This document shows, in pieces, positions 13,498 to 24,673 of a stretch of 64,000 nt of DNA (within the stretch, counting starts at the first letter, position 1; each line of letters opens with the position of its first letter). This DNA comes from Elmis aenea (Eukaryota > Arthropoda > Insecta > Coleoptera > Elmidae): positions 62,565,415 through 62,629,414 of the forward strand of contig OX393578.1 of assembly GCA_947652605.1 (NCBI GenBank), in the 5' to 3' direction. A model generated the notes under the pieces. It worked only from the letters and a program-made list of their open reading frames with translations. It was not told where the DNA came from and did no database searches. Both the position numbers and the translations under genes were made by a program.

Positions 13498-14541
13498 TTT
13501 TAAAGAATAATTTTGTTGCGTTTTTTTTTTCAAAGTCATAATGTACCGTGGGTTACACACTAAATTGTTTGGTGTTTTTTTAGTAAACTGAATTTTTACT
13601 TTGAGGTAAGTAATAAATAATTATTCTGTTAGTTGATATTTGCATGTTTAGTGGCCCATACTTGTAACTTATAAACAGTGGCTGGAAGTTCCAAGTATTA
13701 AAATTTATGATGGGGTGCCAAACATTCAATAAAATTATGAAGCATTTCATATCTATTAGGCATTAAATTCTATGCTGTTTTAAACTGCATTGTAACAGGG
13801 ATATTCTAGTTCTGTTCTGTTTCAAACATCTGTTTTTAGGTACAAATCCCTTTCTATATTACCTAATAGTGTAATAAAAGAGTGTAATAATGCCTTAACT
13901 GATAGTCATGTAAAGAAACTTTATGGTTTTTACAAAAACTGCAACAAAACTACTTTTAAATATCAATAAATTGAAAGTGTGTATATAAGTTAACTTTATA
14001 AATTATTATAAAGTTATTAGAACAAAACATTGACGTACATTTTGGTTATTCAAAGTTATTCGTGTTGTATATCCACGAATACCACCTATTTGTAGCACAT
14101 AATGATTATGAAAAAAATTCATATCTTGGAAAAGCGACCAGCAAAAAATTTAAAAAGTATAGCAAAAATTAGCAAAAAATTAGCAAAAAATTGTGACATG
14201 AAAACATTTTGACTTTTTAGCAAATGTAACTCAGCGTAAAGTTGGAGTTACAATTCTTTTTTTTTAATTATCTCCCATTAGAGACCAGCAGAAAATTTAA
14301 AAAGTATAGCAAAAATTAGCAAAAAATGAGCAAAAAATTATGACATAAAAACATTTTGACTTTTTAGCAAATGTAACTCAGCGTAAAGTTGGAGTTACAA
14401 TTCTTTTTTTTTAATTATCTCCTATAAGAGACCAGCAAAAAATTTAAAAAGTATAGCAAAAATTAGCAAAAAATGAGCAAAAAATTATGACGTTAAAAGT
14501 TTTTGTTTTTTGTTATGTTGTAGCTCCAACTTGACGGACCT

Positions 14542-14550
14542 GCAAATAAT
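14542..14550. repeat. 9-bp target-site duplication (right)
   Basis: GCAAATAAT, identical to 11876-11884. Confidence 0.85.
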
Positions 14551-16655
14551 ATATTTTTACGAAATTATTTGTATTAAATCTTCCATACAATGTAATATTA
14601 CAAAATATGAGCTGAGTTACTCTTAAATCTAATATATACACCATGTTTGCCATTGCACTTAAATATGTATACCATTATCCACTATAAAAATATTAATAAA
14701 CAACTATCAACACTATTTTCTTGGTGTTGTATTCCTTTAAATAGTTTAAACGTATTGATGAAAGATGCAAATAGCAGATAAACTCAATTCAAGTAACAAA
14801 GTTTTTAACTCGTTTAAACTTTTGCTCCAAGTAACACGTAGCCTATAGTTAAACTAAAAGCACCCAGATACAGATGTATCTAATTATAACTTTCCTCAAC
14901 TTCTAAGTTACAAGGGACAGGCCGATAGTGTATTTGTTACAACATCCTTAAAGCTACGAGAATTCTCATTCTATTCGTTACTACGGATTTCAACTAATGC
15001 AGTACTTTAAAAGGTAGTTTATATGTGTGAAAATAAAAAGAAAAAAAAATTCAGAAATAATTTTGTAGTAATAACGTATTTAGATATTTACCTACATCTA
15101 GTTTTTAATCACCTGATAACAATTAAGCCTGAGAGTGTTTGTTCAGAAAACAACTATTTCTGCTGCAGGCTTATTTTGAGTCGATCACGACTAGACGAGG
15201 TTAATTTGTGCATCCTTCGAGTTCAAAATTACATACAATAAGTTATATTAATTTTTTTTGGTTCAAGATTTAAATATTATTAAATCGTTAACAATTAAAT
15301 ACGTTTATTATTACAGTTATTTTCAAAGAACTCCACTTATTACTGGTAAAACAGTATTTACCGATATTAAGATTTTTTTTGGGCATTCATTGGTAATTTT
15401 GCGATCCCTTATATCGACCAGTAAAGTTACCATCAAAGCATGAATGCATGAAGCGTCTCTCTCAAAAAACTATTCGAAAATCATGTTAAAAGTAATACTT
15501 TTACTAACCAATTAAAAATTGTGCAGTATACCCCGACAAACTGAAGCTAGTCTCATAAAATTCATACAAACTAATTTTCATCTAGACGGGTCTGCATGCA
15601 CATTTCATTAAATGACAGTTGTCACAACCAGTCAACCTAAAAAATTATATTTTTGTAGCCATGTACACAAAAATTAAGTGCGAATAAAATTAAAAAACTT
15701 TTACAGCGAACCTAACATTGCACAAATATGGTATACTTAATTATGAAAGACATGTTTAAACTAGTGATTTATCTGAAGGTGGATTTATAGAAGAAGCCTT
15801 ATGCAAACGAAATTGTGGTACAATCACATTTAAACAGGGTAAGTTAGTTTTATAAAATATAACTAATTACCTTTGACAGGTAACTTCATGGTTCACGCAA
15901 TATTTCAATTACCAACATTGTTTTAAAACACTTCTGTCAATAGACGTTTGAGAGAAAGTGATATTGTTTGTAGGGGATCAAATTGGCACCAATAAATCAT
16001 TTTAAATTTCTTAAGAAATACTAGAGAACTAAGATTTACTCTGGTAAACTGCTTAACCATATATTAGTGTTAAAGAGTTTGTTCTTGAAACTGTCATGTA
16101 CATGTGAATTTTGTCGTTCCTTCTTTGTAAGTACATGCAAAATCCATATTTTATTGCTATAATAATATTTTCTTTGAGTAAATAAAAAATATTTTTACCT
16201 CTTTGTCGTTAACTTTACAAACACGGTATATTTAAAAGTTTTTTGTAGTTTTGCTTTGACGTGTTTTGTAATTATAGCAACGTTCTAGATTTTAGATTGA
16301 AACACAATATTGTAGAACCGATAAATTAGACAAGTTGTGTTACTGTAGTTTATATTTATAATTAAATCAAAAAGGTTAACTCTTAATTTGTGCAGTGTTT
16401 AGCTAAAGCAAGGACATTATTCACTTGATAATTAATTAACGAACCGTAAATGATTGTGTAGGAGTTGCAACAACAAATAAATATTAACAATAAACATAAA
16501 TAATGACATCAGTTAGTATAAATCGTCGAGACAAGTGTTAAGAATGACCTATAAATAATTACAAGATATTTTAACACCATGCTCTTGATATTTTAATTTA
16601 ATCTATTTAAGTGTCCCAGTACAATTTTAATTTGATGTTGTTTTTTTTTTGACAG
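14551..16655. other. upstream region of the reductase gene, nothing certain
   Basis: No repeat structure or gene is evident. Short open frames at 15023-15241 and 15258-15443 have no recognisable motif. A 5' exon or promoter of the fatty acyl-CoA reductase may lie here or further upstream, but I cannot identify a TATA box with matching initiator or a donor site that stands out. Confidence 0.5.
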
Positions 16656-16916
16656 GATATTCTTGAAGCTGCTCTAAGTGGCCCAAAAATGTATGATCTG
16701 AATTACCGAAACAAAATCGCATCGAACAGATCAAGTATTGAAGACTTCTATGACAACAAAACAATTTTAATTACAGGAGCCACCGGATTTTTGGGTAAAA
16801 TATTGGTGGAAAAGTTGCTCAGAGCTTTCCCGAACATCAAAAAAATTATCCTCATAGTCAGGGATAAGCGAGGACAGACGGGCGAGGAAAGGATCAAGGA
16901 TTATTTTAAGGACTTC
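16656..16916 (+). CDS. FAR exon with start codon, Rossmann motif
   Basis: Acceptor is a T10 tract plus GACAG (16641-16655); donor is TTC|GTAAGT. Coding from 16689 gives 76 residues in phase 0, from MYDLNYRNK to YFKDF. Bases 16656-16688 are open in the same frame, so they could be coding if the upstream exon supplies a start; otherwise they are 5' UTR. Confidence 0.9.
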
Positions 16917-19900
16917 GTAAGTAAATTTTCCGGGAAATTTCCAAAACTTTTTGGAAAATTTACAAATATTTTAAAACGTCTTCTACAAAATTCAATTTAT
17001 CTGTTGTAGTTTTTGAATAAAAAAATAGTAGTTTTTGACAACATTTTTTGATTGTGTTTGCCAAATCCTTCTTGAAGAATGCTTATATAGTTTTTATAAA
17101 TTACATTCTAGAGATAGATTGACTTTTGATGAAGGATACTTGGCGTTCTATCGGCCAACATTTTTGTAAAAATATTTTTGGCCCCTGATCATAAAAAGAA
17201 CAACTCCATATAAAAATTCTCTTATCTATTATTTAACACCCTGTTTATCAAAATTATTGAAAGTGTGTCCAAAAATTTAATAGCTCCAAACTTTCTTGCA
17301 ATTTTTGTTAACATTAAGCATTTTAAATGCTTTTACATGTTATATATTTATGGTTACTTCTAAATATAACATTGTTTATTAACAAATAAAATTTCGTTGG
17401 ATATTCATCAAGTAATGCCAAACTGAAGCTTGTCAAATATTAGAAAATCAACACCAAGCACTTAGATACTTTTCAAGACTCCTACTCGTATATACACCTA
17501 CAAGCTGCCAATTTTTCACAAAACTACGGTAACAAATTTAATAAAATAGCTACGTGTTCAGGAATCGTTCAGAACTTGCACAATTTCCGACGATTTTTAT
17601 TAAAACTTATATAAGTAAAGTTTAACATATGGAACATGACTGGATTTAATGATCGTTAGCTCGTGGATTAGGTGCAGATAATATTTGCCAAACGCGGTTT
17701 GAAAGGGCACGCATTCTGAATAATTTTTGGCTTAAGGCAAATAATATTGATTTATATGTGTAATCTAGCCACCGGGCGCTGGGAATTAATTACTAAACCC
17801 GAAATAAGTGATTGTAGAGAGTCGCTATTCTTGATCGGGCTAATTGTATTGATTTACTGAGAAAACTACAGCACATACTTTTAAAAATTATCGTTCGATA
17901 TGAGGAAGCATTTAGTCCAGTTTTGAATTATTTGTATAACTTAAAACATTCTTGAATATTTTTGGTAACATTGATTGAAAAATGAAAAAATAAAATCGTC
18001 AAACATATTTTGGCAGTCGATTTTGACCGATAGTATTACTTTTTAAATAACCTTGTTCAAAATTTTAGGCCTGTTGAGTGTTGGTCATAGAAACGGTTCT
18101 ATTTTACAAAAACAAGCTAACCTAATATAACCTAGTCTTACCCGACCCGATAATGAGTTAGAAACTGGCATTACTTCTATGCAGGATCTTTCAGGAGGAG
18201 AAGCAAATATTTTAGGAGCTGGTAGCACGGACCATTTTAAGTTAAAAAGTTCATATAAACATGTCCCATTCTCAATGGTTGGGAATATACTGCTTTGAAT
18301 GTTAACCTTAAAAAGCCTCACAAAAGGTTGATTATGACATTTATTGATTATTTAAATTATAAAATATAACCGTTACAACAGTAAACAAAGGTCATAACAT
18401 CAGTTTAAATGGGCCTAGCGGAACAGGTAGAATTTAAACATTTAGGAGTGATCATAGAGAAAAATAGAGGAATGAACAAGGAAAGGACAAGAAATGTGGG
18501 AAGAATATTTAACAGTTTAAGAACAACATCAAAAATAAAAAGTTCCAAAAAGAACACAAGTGGAAGTGGTAAAAAAGGTAGCAACTCCGGCACTTTAATA
18601 CGGAAGAGAAACGTGGAAACAGAAATTAAAATGGGATTTCTAAAAAAAAATCCAAGGAAAAACAAAAAATTATAGAATTTAAAATGAAACATATAAAGAA
18701 CAATTAAAGACAAAATCAGTGAAAACAAAAATACAACAAAGACAGCTGGGATGGTTGAGTCACATTTATAAAGAAAGCTTAACCAGAAAAGCCTATGAAG
18801 CAAGATCACAGGAAGAAATAAAAGTGGTGGACCGAGAAAACCTGGCAAAACAAAGTTAAAAAAGCAGCAACGGATAAAAACATCAAAGGGAAGGACATAA
18901 AAAAGCTAGCACAATACTGAAAAACATGGAAAAAAGTCAGCACAACACAATTCAACAGTCCTACACCTAACAGTAGAAGGAATCATGGCTAAATAAATAA
19001 TAAAAAAACACAGGAATCATTAGCAATAGTTCAAAGTTGATGTTCAAAAATCCCACCAGCAACTCTCGAATTTACTTGACAATATCACGTGTAGCTGTAC
19101 ATTCTAGTCGTCAGGTGACACATTATACAGGGTGTGTATAAATTGGCGGAAGCGCTACACGTGACGATGTTCTTCGTAAAATTCTAAGTCGAAAATCTTG
19201 ATACAAAAATGTTGGACCATTCTTCCTATGGCCTCAGGAACCATTTGAAGAAAAAAAATTGGCAACATTGCATACATTGATTTGCGTCTTGACATTTTTT
19301 TATCAGCAATTTTTACTTAGGTACTTACAATTTTTGTTTGAACTGAAAGCTTTCAGTTCGTAAACATAGCTGCAAACTTTTGGGTATCGTAAAACACAAA
19401 CTAGAAATAATTACGAGAAAAACAGAGATGACAGCTAATGACAATGTTGCCATATGTATTATTTTCAATCAAATCAGTGATTAACATATTTTCAACACCA
19501 ATTGTTGAAAGGAAGAACACAATATCTAGGAAAAAATACTATTCGAAATTTATTTTTATTCCAAATTGCAGCTTTTTCATTTGCAAGTATTAAATAATAA
19601 CGCTTATTAAAGGACTAAATGTCAAAACTTTGAGGACCTCTTGCAGACACAGCAATCATGGTACAACATTTTCGTATTAAGATTTTCGACTTATAATTTT
19701 ACGAAGAACATCGCCACGTGCAGCGCTTCCGCCAATTTTTACACACCCTGTATAATTCTGACATTACTGGAAAGATGGATCGGTCGATATGGTCACGTTA
19801 ATTGGCCACCAAGGTCCCCTGACCTTACCCCATTAGATTTTTCTCTGTGGGGATGGATGGACAGCGACGTCTACCAAGAAAGAGTAAACAGCTGCATCTT

Positions 19901-22900
19901 CCTAACCATTGAGAATTGGAAACATGTTTATCTAACTTTTTTAATTTAAAATGGCCCATACTACCAGCTCCTAAAATATTTACTATCCCTCCTGAAACAC
20001 CCCGTATTAAAATTATTATGTTGTTTATCCACAATAATATTTAAGAATAACTATTAAACAAATCGAGTGAACTTGGCAAAATTTGCCATTCCAAGCCCAT
20101 ATTTTGTATCGAAATTGTACTAGCAAGAATTTTTTTCAGGTATTTTCTAGATTAAAAACCGCAAATGTAGATTATCCATCAAAAGTCTGCGGATTCGCTG
20201 GAGACGTGCTTCTAGACAATCTCGGTTTAAAATTTCAAGACATACAATACATAATCGATTCCGTAAACGTTGTCTTTCATGCGGCCGCGACGGTCAATTT
20301 CAAAGAGGAACTGAAGAAAGCCATAGCGATAAACGTCAAGGGAACGCACGAGGTCGCGAAACTGTGTCATCAGATGAAACACTTACAGGTAAAAACGCAT
20401 AATTTTTAAATTAGCTTTGCGCACAGTCATCTTCGATTGTAAAGGTTTGCGCCAGATAACTGTTGATTGTAATTTGCAGAGCTTTATGTACGTCTCGACT
20501 GCTTATTCAAATTGCCACTACACCACGATAGAGGAGAAAATTTACCCGCATCCAATACCGCCCGAAAGTTTGCTAAAAATAGGTGAAATGTTGGATAATA
20601 AAGTGCTGAACGCGATAACACCCACTCTTTTGGGTCCCTGGCCCAATACCTATTGCTACACGAAAAATGCAGCTGAAAACTTGCTCAATTCCATGGGGAA
20701 AGGCTTACCAATCGGTATTTTCCGACCGGGAATCAGTAAGTAATGCTTATTTTTTTCTATGGTAACGCCCCACAGAGCAAGGAACTTGTTCCATGCCAAA
20801 AAGACAATGATCATATAAAATCAAAAAAACCAGCCTTAAATTTCACTTAACCTTTCAAAAAAATTTAACAGAAATAGAATTCTCATACAAATTTTGTAAT
20901 CATTGACATTTTATTGCAGTTATTTCCACAATAGCAGAGCCATTTCCTGCATGGGTAAACAAATCTATAGGAAGTCTTATTGTTGTTGTAAGCTTGGGTT
21001 TAGGGTTATTAAGAGTGTTTCATTGTCACGCCGACTACAAATCCAATGTTGTTCCAGTTGATATGGTGGCTAACGGAATGATAGCAGCCGCCTGGGATGT
21101 CGCAAGACAAAAGTAAGTTACTCATACGATGAGCTTATAGATTGGCAGCATATACAAGGAAGCTAGTTATTTACAATGTTCTCTTTTCAAGAGAGGATAA
21201 AGTTAAAATATTTAACTACACGTCAAACGACAATCCTGTAAGCTGGCACGATTATCAACATCTATCGTTGAAGGAACTACACGATACACCGTTTTCGAAA
21301 GCCGTCTGGTGCAAAACAATTTTTATAACGCCGCATTACTGGGTTTATAAGCTCATGTCGTATCCACTGAATCAATTACCAGCTATTGCGATGGACCTTT
21401 TAGCTATTATGATGGGTCAGGAACCAAGGTATGCACAACCATATTTACTACGAAATATTTCTACATATCACCCAACGATGAAAATTTAAAAAGTTGCAAT
21501 TGTGACGTTTTAAATATGTGGAATGTAGCAAGTGTACAGCAAGTAGTATAAAATAGGTCCAAAAACACTGCCTTGGGGTACTCCTGCATTTATATTTCTC
21601 ATGTTGGAGTACTCCATCCTCTTGTTTTGGAATTTGGACGTCTCTTATAAGTTCCGGATAATAAATAAGTGGAAATTTGAAACACCATACAAAACGAAAC
21701 TGTTCTAACGATGAACAAAACCTAATCTTTCAATAAACTAAAGACTTTTGATGATTATTCCACTCATAACATAAGTAACCAATCAAAACATACTATTCAG
21801 CCAATAAGACACGACTCTCGCTGAAGACACCGCAAGTTGAGGTGTCTCAGCGAAAACACCATGACTAGGTCTATTTTTCACAGTAGGCCTCCTTAGTTAC
21901 GCTTAGTTACACATAAACATGTCAATTACATTTGTCAAAATGACTACAAGCGGTCGTTTTTCTTCGTTTAATATACAAGATATTGAAAAAAATATACAGG
22001 GTGATTGATTGAGACCGGGCATTAAAAATATACGAAGAATGAAAAAGGGTTTGGATCTGAAATTTGGGTTATGACCATAATGGCATCTGAACTGTTTAAT
22101 GAAAATATTTTCAAGATGGCGACACTTCCGGAAATACCGGAAGTTGACGTCTACTTTCTTATTTCAAATACAATGGTCTGTTTTTTATTGCGTATTTGGA
22201 TTCAAAACGTTATTTTAGAGGGACTTTTATTAGCATTCCCTATACCTAAGTGCAGCCATTTTTTAGATTATTGGACTTTTTTGAAAATTTTTCGATTTTC
22301 ATCGTGATGCTTAATATTATCTACCGCCGCCATTTTTGAAGAATAAACGCTTAAATTTAGACCATGCCTAGAAGAAACCTCGGACTACATCCTGGATATT
22401 TTGCAATCGATACATTACTTACAGGGTGTCCAAAATTTAATTTTCTTTTAATACAACTTCAGACCACTAAAACTCGTTTTTTTCAAATACAATGCCCAAA
22501 CTTTTTATTCATTTTCAAATGCAAAATTACATTCTGTATCAATCTGTATTAGCGTTTTCTATACCTATCTGCAACAATTTTCGAGTTATTAAGAATTTTT
22601 GATAAAGTTAAGAGAAATTGCAACATTTTTAAATAGTAGGCCTTGGAAATGACAACAAATGCCAATACTTAATAACCGTCAACCACTTTTATCGCGTTTG
22701 TCTGAAGTATCCATGAAAATGGACTATCAAGGGTATTCAAACACGGATATTTTGAATTTATTTTACATTCTTGGACAAATTCAGAAGATTATTGAAAGTG
22801 CGAACGAATAGTTGTGTATTTTTAATGTGGCTTGTACAGCATAGTATGTTAAACCCGCTGAGGATGGTCATTAAAATATCTCAGGATGTCAACTTTGTTA

Positions 22901-24673
22901 GTTTCATCATTTGTCACACGCTTAGGTCGAATACAAGCAGATTTCACTCTTCTAAATTGAAAAAAAATTGATTCTATTCATTAAAATTTCTGTCTGGTCA
23001 TTACAGTCAAATAAGGATAACTCTCACTGAACATGCGCCAAGTTCTTTCAATAATCTTGTAACATTCTTCATGAATATAAAATAAGTTCAAAATACTCAT
23101 GTTTGAATACTCTTGATTATACATTTTCATGGATGCTTCAAACAAACGCAATAAAAGTGGTTTACAGTTATTAATATTGGCATTTGCTGTCATTTCCAAG
23201 GCTTACTATGTAAAAATGTTGCAATTTCTCTTAACTTTATCAAAAATTCTTAATAACTCGAAAACTGTTGCAGATAGGTATAGGAAACGCTAATACAGGT
23301 TGATGCAGAATGTAATTTTGCATTTGAAAATGAAAAAAAAGTTTGGGCATTGTATTTGAAAAAAACGAGTTTTAGTAGTCTGAAGTTGTATTAAAAGAAA
23401 ATTAAATTTTGGACACCCTGTAAGTAATGCATCGATTGCAAAAATTCCAGAATGTACTCCAAGGTTTCTTCTAGGCATGGTCTAAATTTAAGCATTTTTT
23501 CTTTAAAAATGGTCATGTTAGATAATATTAAGCATCACGTTGAAAATCAAAAAATTTTCAAAAAAGTCCAAAAATCTAAAAAATGACTGCACTTAGGTAT
23601 AGGGAATGCTAATAAAAGTCCCTCTAAAATAACGTTTTGAATCCAAATACGCAATAAAAAATAGACCATTGTATTTGAAATAAGAAAGTAGACGTCAACT
23701 TCCGGTATTTACGAAAGTGTCGCTATCTTGAAAATATTTTCATTAAATAGATCAGATGCCATTATGGTCATACCCACAATTTCAGATCCATACCCTTTTT
23801 CATTCTTCATATATTTTTAATGTCCGGTCTCAATCAATCACCCGTATATACAAATGTGCCCCAAAATACTTTAAAAAGCAATAAATACGTTTGGAACCAA
23901 TTCCTCGAGTTTTTTTTAATTCGCGGAATATTCATTCGAAAACCACTCGTAGTAAAGATTTTTTTAAATACTTCCGTTTTCCATGTAAACTTGTTCCAAA
24001 ATATCACTCGAGTGGTATTTTTGATGCAATTTGCTTTCGTGATATTTCAACTGGAACAAGTTTCCATGGAAACCCAAAAGTATTTTCAAAAAAATCTTCA
24101 CCACTAGTGGTATTACATACGATAATCAGCGCCGATTTAAAACCTGCCTTAAATAGCTAAACGTTTTTCCTCCCTAATTAGCGACATCAAAAATCGAACT
24201 CAGTTTTCTAAGCACCTTGAAATAACGTATTGTTTGTAGATTGAAAAAGCAATGCGATAGGCTGAACGTTCATTACCAGGAACTATTTTATTTCTCGAAC
24301 AGGGAATGGAAATACGAAACATCTAATATAACCAAATTATGGAAATCTATGTCAAAACATGAACAGCAGTTGCTGTATTTTGACATTCTCAGCGTAAATT
24401 GGGATAAAACCTTATCAGCTGCCGCCAGGGGCATCAAAACCTACTTATTTCAAGAGGATATGTCAGAAAACGCGTTAGTTATAGCCAGAAGAAATTACAT
24501 GACGTGAGTATTCGCAAAAATAAACACGAGAACGGCGCTAAACTAATCAAAAAACTTCCAGGTTGTATTGGTTGCACCAGGCTTTTAAAATAAGCGCCGT
24601 TGCTGTAGGAATAAAATACTCCCTAATTATTTTTAATAAAATATACAGACACTTGCGTCGTTTAAGAACATAA
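16689..24673 (+). CDS. fatty acyl-CoA reductase (FAR), 7 coding exons
   Basis: Reduces long-chain fatty acyl-CoA to fatty alcohol with NADPH, for waxes, cuticular lipids or pheromone precursors. Joined exons: 16689-16916, 20140-20388, 20480-20735, 20920-21112, 21141-21428, 24240-24503 and 24562-24673. All have GT..AG borders, and phases match to give 1590 coding bases, 529 residues plus stop, a normal FAR length. The N-terminal Rossmann domain has TGATGFLG (residues 29-36) for the cofactor; FHAAATVNF and YVSTAY follow; catalytic Y217 and K221 sit in YCYTK; then FRPGI and VPVDMVANGMI. FAR_C ('male sterile') spans roughly residues 370-480 with FSNREWKYETSN and FDILSVNWD. The tail is hydrophobic, as in ER- or peroxisome-associated FARs. 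No frame damage. ATG has a good context (CAAAAATG), but an acceptor 33 bases upstream (16655) and an in-frame DILEAALSGPK show an earlier exon exists. Which FAR paralogue, and its substrate, cannot be told. Confidence 0.93.
18400..18990 (+). pseudogene. LINE 3' fragment (RT C-terminal region)
   Basis: MGLAEQVEFKHLGVIIEKNR at 18409 corresponds to the FKYLGVxIxxxG block that follows the RT palm in non-LTR elements; a closely related copy lies on the - strand at 33724-33957. Further on, RQLGWLSHIYKES and GGPRKPGKTK match the usual 'QLRWFGHLxRM ... GRPRKTW' tail. Frameshifts near 18550 and 18675 separate the parts, so it is dead. Confidence 0.7.
19128..19750. mobile_element. CAGGGTG hairpin MITE, copy A (623 bp)
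   Basis: Ends are CAGGGTGTGTATAAATTGGC and its inverted counterpart GCCAATTTTTACACACCCTG, flanked by TA on both sides. Inverted homology extends about 90 bases inwards, including TTCTTCGTAAAATTCTAAGT. A second copy lies at 48447-49071 with over 90% similarity by eye. No coding capacity. Confidence 0.88.
20140..20388 (+). CDS. FAR exon 2 (coding)
   Basis: Acceptor TTTTTTCAG, donor CAG|GTAAAA; 83 codons, phase 0 on both sides. Encodes VFSRLKTANVD through the NVVFHAAATVNF block and NVKGTHEVAKL, the conserved core of the NAD-binding domain. Confidence 0.92.
20480..20735 (+). CDS. FAR exon 3 (coding), catalytic YxxxK
   Basis: Acceptor ATTTGCAG, donor A|GTAAGT; starts SFMYVSTAYSNC and ends in FRPGI. 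Contains the active-site tyrosine and lysine (YCYTK, Y217 and K221 of the joined protein). The intron before it is only 91 bases. Confidence 0.93.
20920..21112 (+). CDS. FAR exon 4 (coding)
   Basis: Acceptor TTATTGCAG, donor AA|GTAAGT. Encodes IISTIAEPFPAWVNK, a hydrophobic stretch (LIVVVSLGLGLLRVF) and VPVDMVANGMIAAAWDVA, all standard for FARs. Confidence 0.92.
21141..21428 (+). CDS. FAR exon 5 (coding)
   Basis: Acceptor GAGCTTATAG restores the frame after a 28-base gap, an intron that is unusually short (21113-21140). The alternative AG at 21147-21148 would break the frame. Encodes VIYNVLFSREDK, NYTSNDNPVSWHDY and the membrane-associated YWVYKLMSYPLNQLPAIAMD. Because 28 bases is below the usual insect minimum, the border deserves checking. 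Confidence 0.8.
21510..21575 (-). pseudogene. jockey-like reverse-transcriptase scrap
   Basis: The - strand reads GVPQGSVFGPILYYLLYTCY then IP, which matches the GVPQGSVLGPxLYxLYTxDIP block of jockey-clade non-LTR reverse transcriptases. Only about 65 bases are recognisable; flanking frames break down. Confidence 0.65.
21997..23844. mobile_element. 1.85-kb palindromic CAGGGTG element in FAR intron 5
   Basis: Starts TA-CAGGGTGATTGATTGAGACC and ends GGTCTCAATCAATCACCCG-TA. Arms of about 800 bases (21997-22797 and 23045-23844) are near-identical inverted repeats, with matching internal CAGGGTGTCCAAAATTTAAT at 22422 and its complement near 23400. One base is missing at the right terminus. In pre-mRNA of the FAR gene this would fold into a very long hairpin. 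Confidence 0.88.
24240..24503 (+). CDS. FAR exon 6 (coding), FAR_C domain
   Basis: Acceptor TGTTTGTAG, donor AC|GTGAGT. Encodes LKKQCDRLNVHYQELFYF, FSNREWKYETSNITKLW and FDILSVNWDKTL, the C-terminal FAR_C/'sterile' domain. The 2.8-kb intron before it holds the 1.85-kb palindromic element. Confidence 0.93.
24562..24673 (+). CDS. FAR last coding exon
   Basis: Acceptor CTTCCAG; intron of 58 bases. Encodes LYWLHQAFKISAVAVGIKYS and a basic end HLRRLRT before TAA at 24671. The mix of hydrophobic segment and basic tail fits the usual FAR C-terminus. No canonical AATAAA was found soon after the stop; AATATAAA near 24927 is a weak candidate. Confidence 0.88.

Larger units (their letters stand above)
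11885..14541. mobile_element. foldback-type transposon with tandem-repeat arms
   Basis: The element begins AGGTCCGTCAAGTTGGAGCT and ends with the exact reverse complement, flanked by a perfect 9-bp duplication. The arms (11885-12550 and 13880-14541) are long, near-identical inverted repeats. Each arm contains about 2.5 tandem copies of a 148-149 bp unit, beginning near 11941, 12089 and 12238 on the left, which is itself built from repeats of a TTTTTTGCT motif. The 1.3-kb centre shows no recognisable transposase. Long arms made of tandem repeats plus a 9-bp duplication match the architecture of Drosophila Foldback elements and of some Mutator-like MITEs; assignment to that group is an inference. 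Confidence 0.85.
18182..20004 (+). mobile_element. mariner-type element with transposase remnant, interrupted by other insertions
   Basis: Left segment 18182-18290 (CAGGATCTTTCAGGAGGAG ... AATATTTTAGGAGCTGGTAG) is the inverted counterpart of 19890-20004, which ends CTCCTGAAACACCCCGTA. Just inside the right end, 19765-19880 reads RWIGRYGHVNWPPRSPDLTP then LDFSLWG, the block containing the third catalytic Asp of a Tc1/mariner-superfamily transposase. The rest of the transposase is missing or replaced by the LINE fragment and the MITE. Right flank starts TA; left flank is TG. Non-functional. Confidence 0.7.
16917..20139 (+). other. FAR intron 1 filled with transposon debris
   Basis: 3.2-kb phase-0 intron. 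It contains a minus-facing CAGGGTG-type terminus (AACACCCTG, ending at 17243), a mariner-type element with inverted ends (18182-20004), a LINE fragment (about 18400-18990) and a 623-bp hairpin MITE (19128-19750). Confidence 0.8.
21429..24239 (+). other. FAR intron 5 with long palindrome
   Basis: 2.8-kb phase-2 intron containing a jockey-like RT scrap (- strand, 21510-21575) and the palindromic element 21997-23844. The remaining stretch 23850-24239 shows no clear feature. Confidence 0.8.

Noticed and set aside
18405..18848. 147-codon open frame on the - strand
   Set aside because: It lies antisense to the LINE fragment at 18400-18990, whose + strand translation has recognisable RT motifs.
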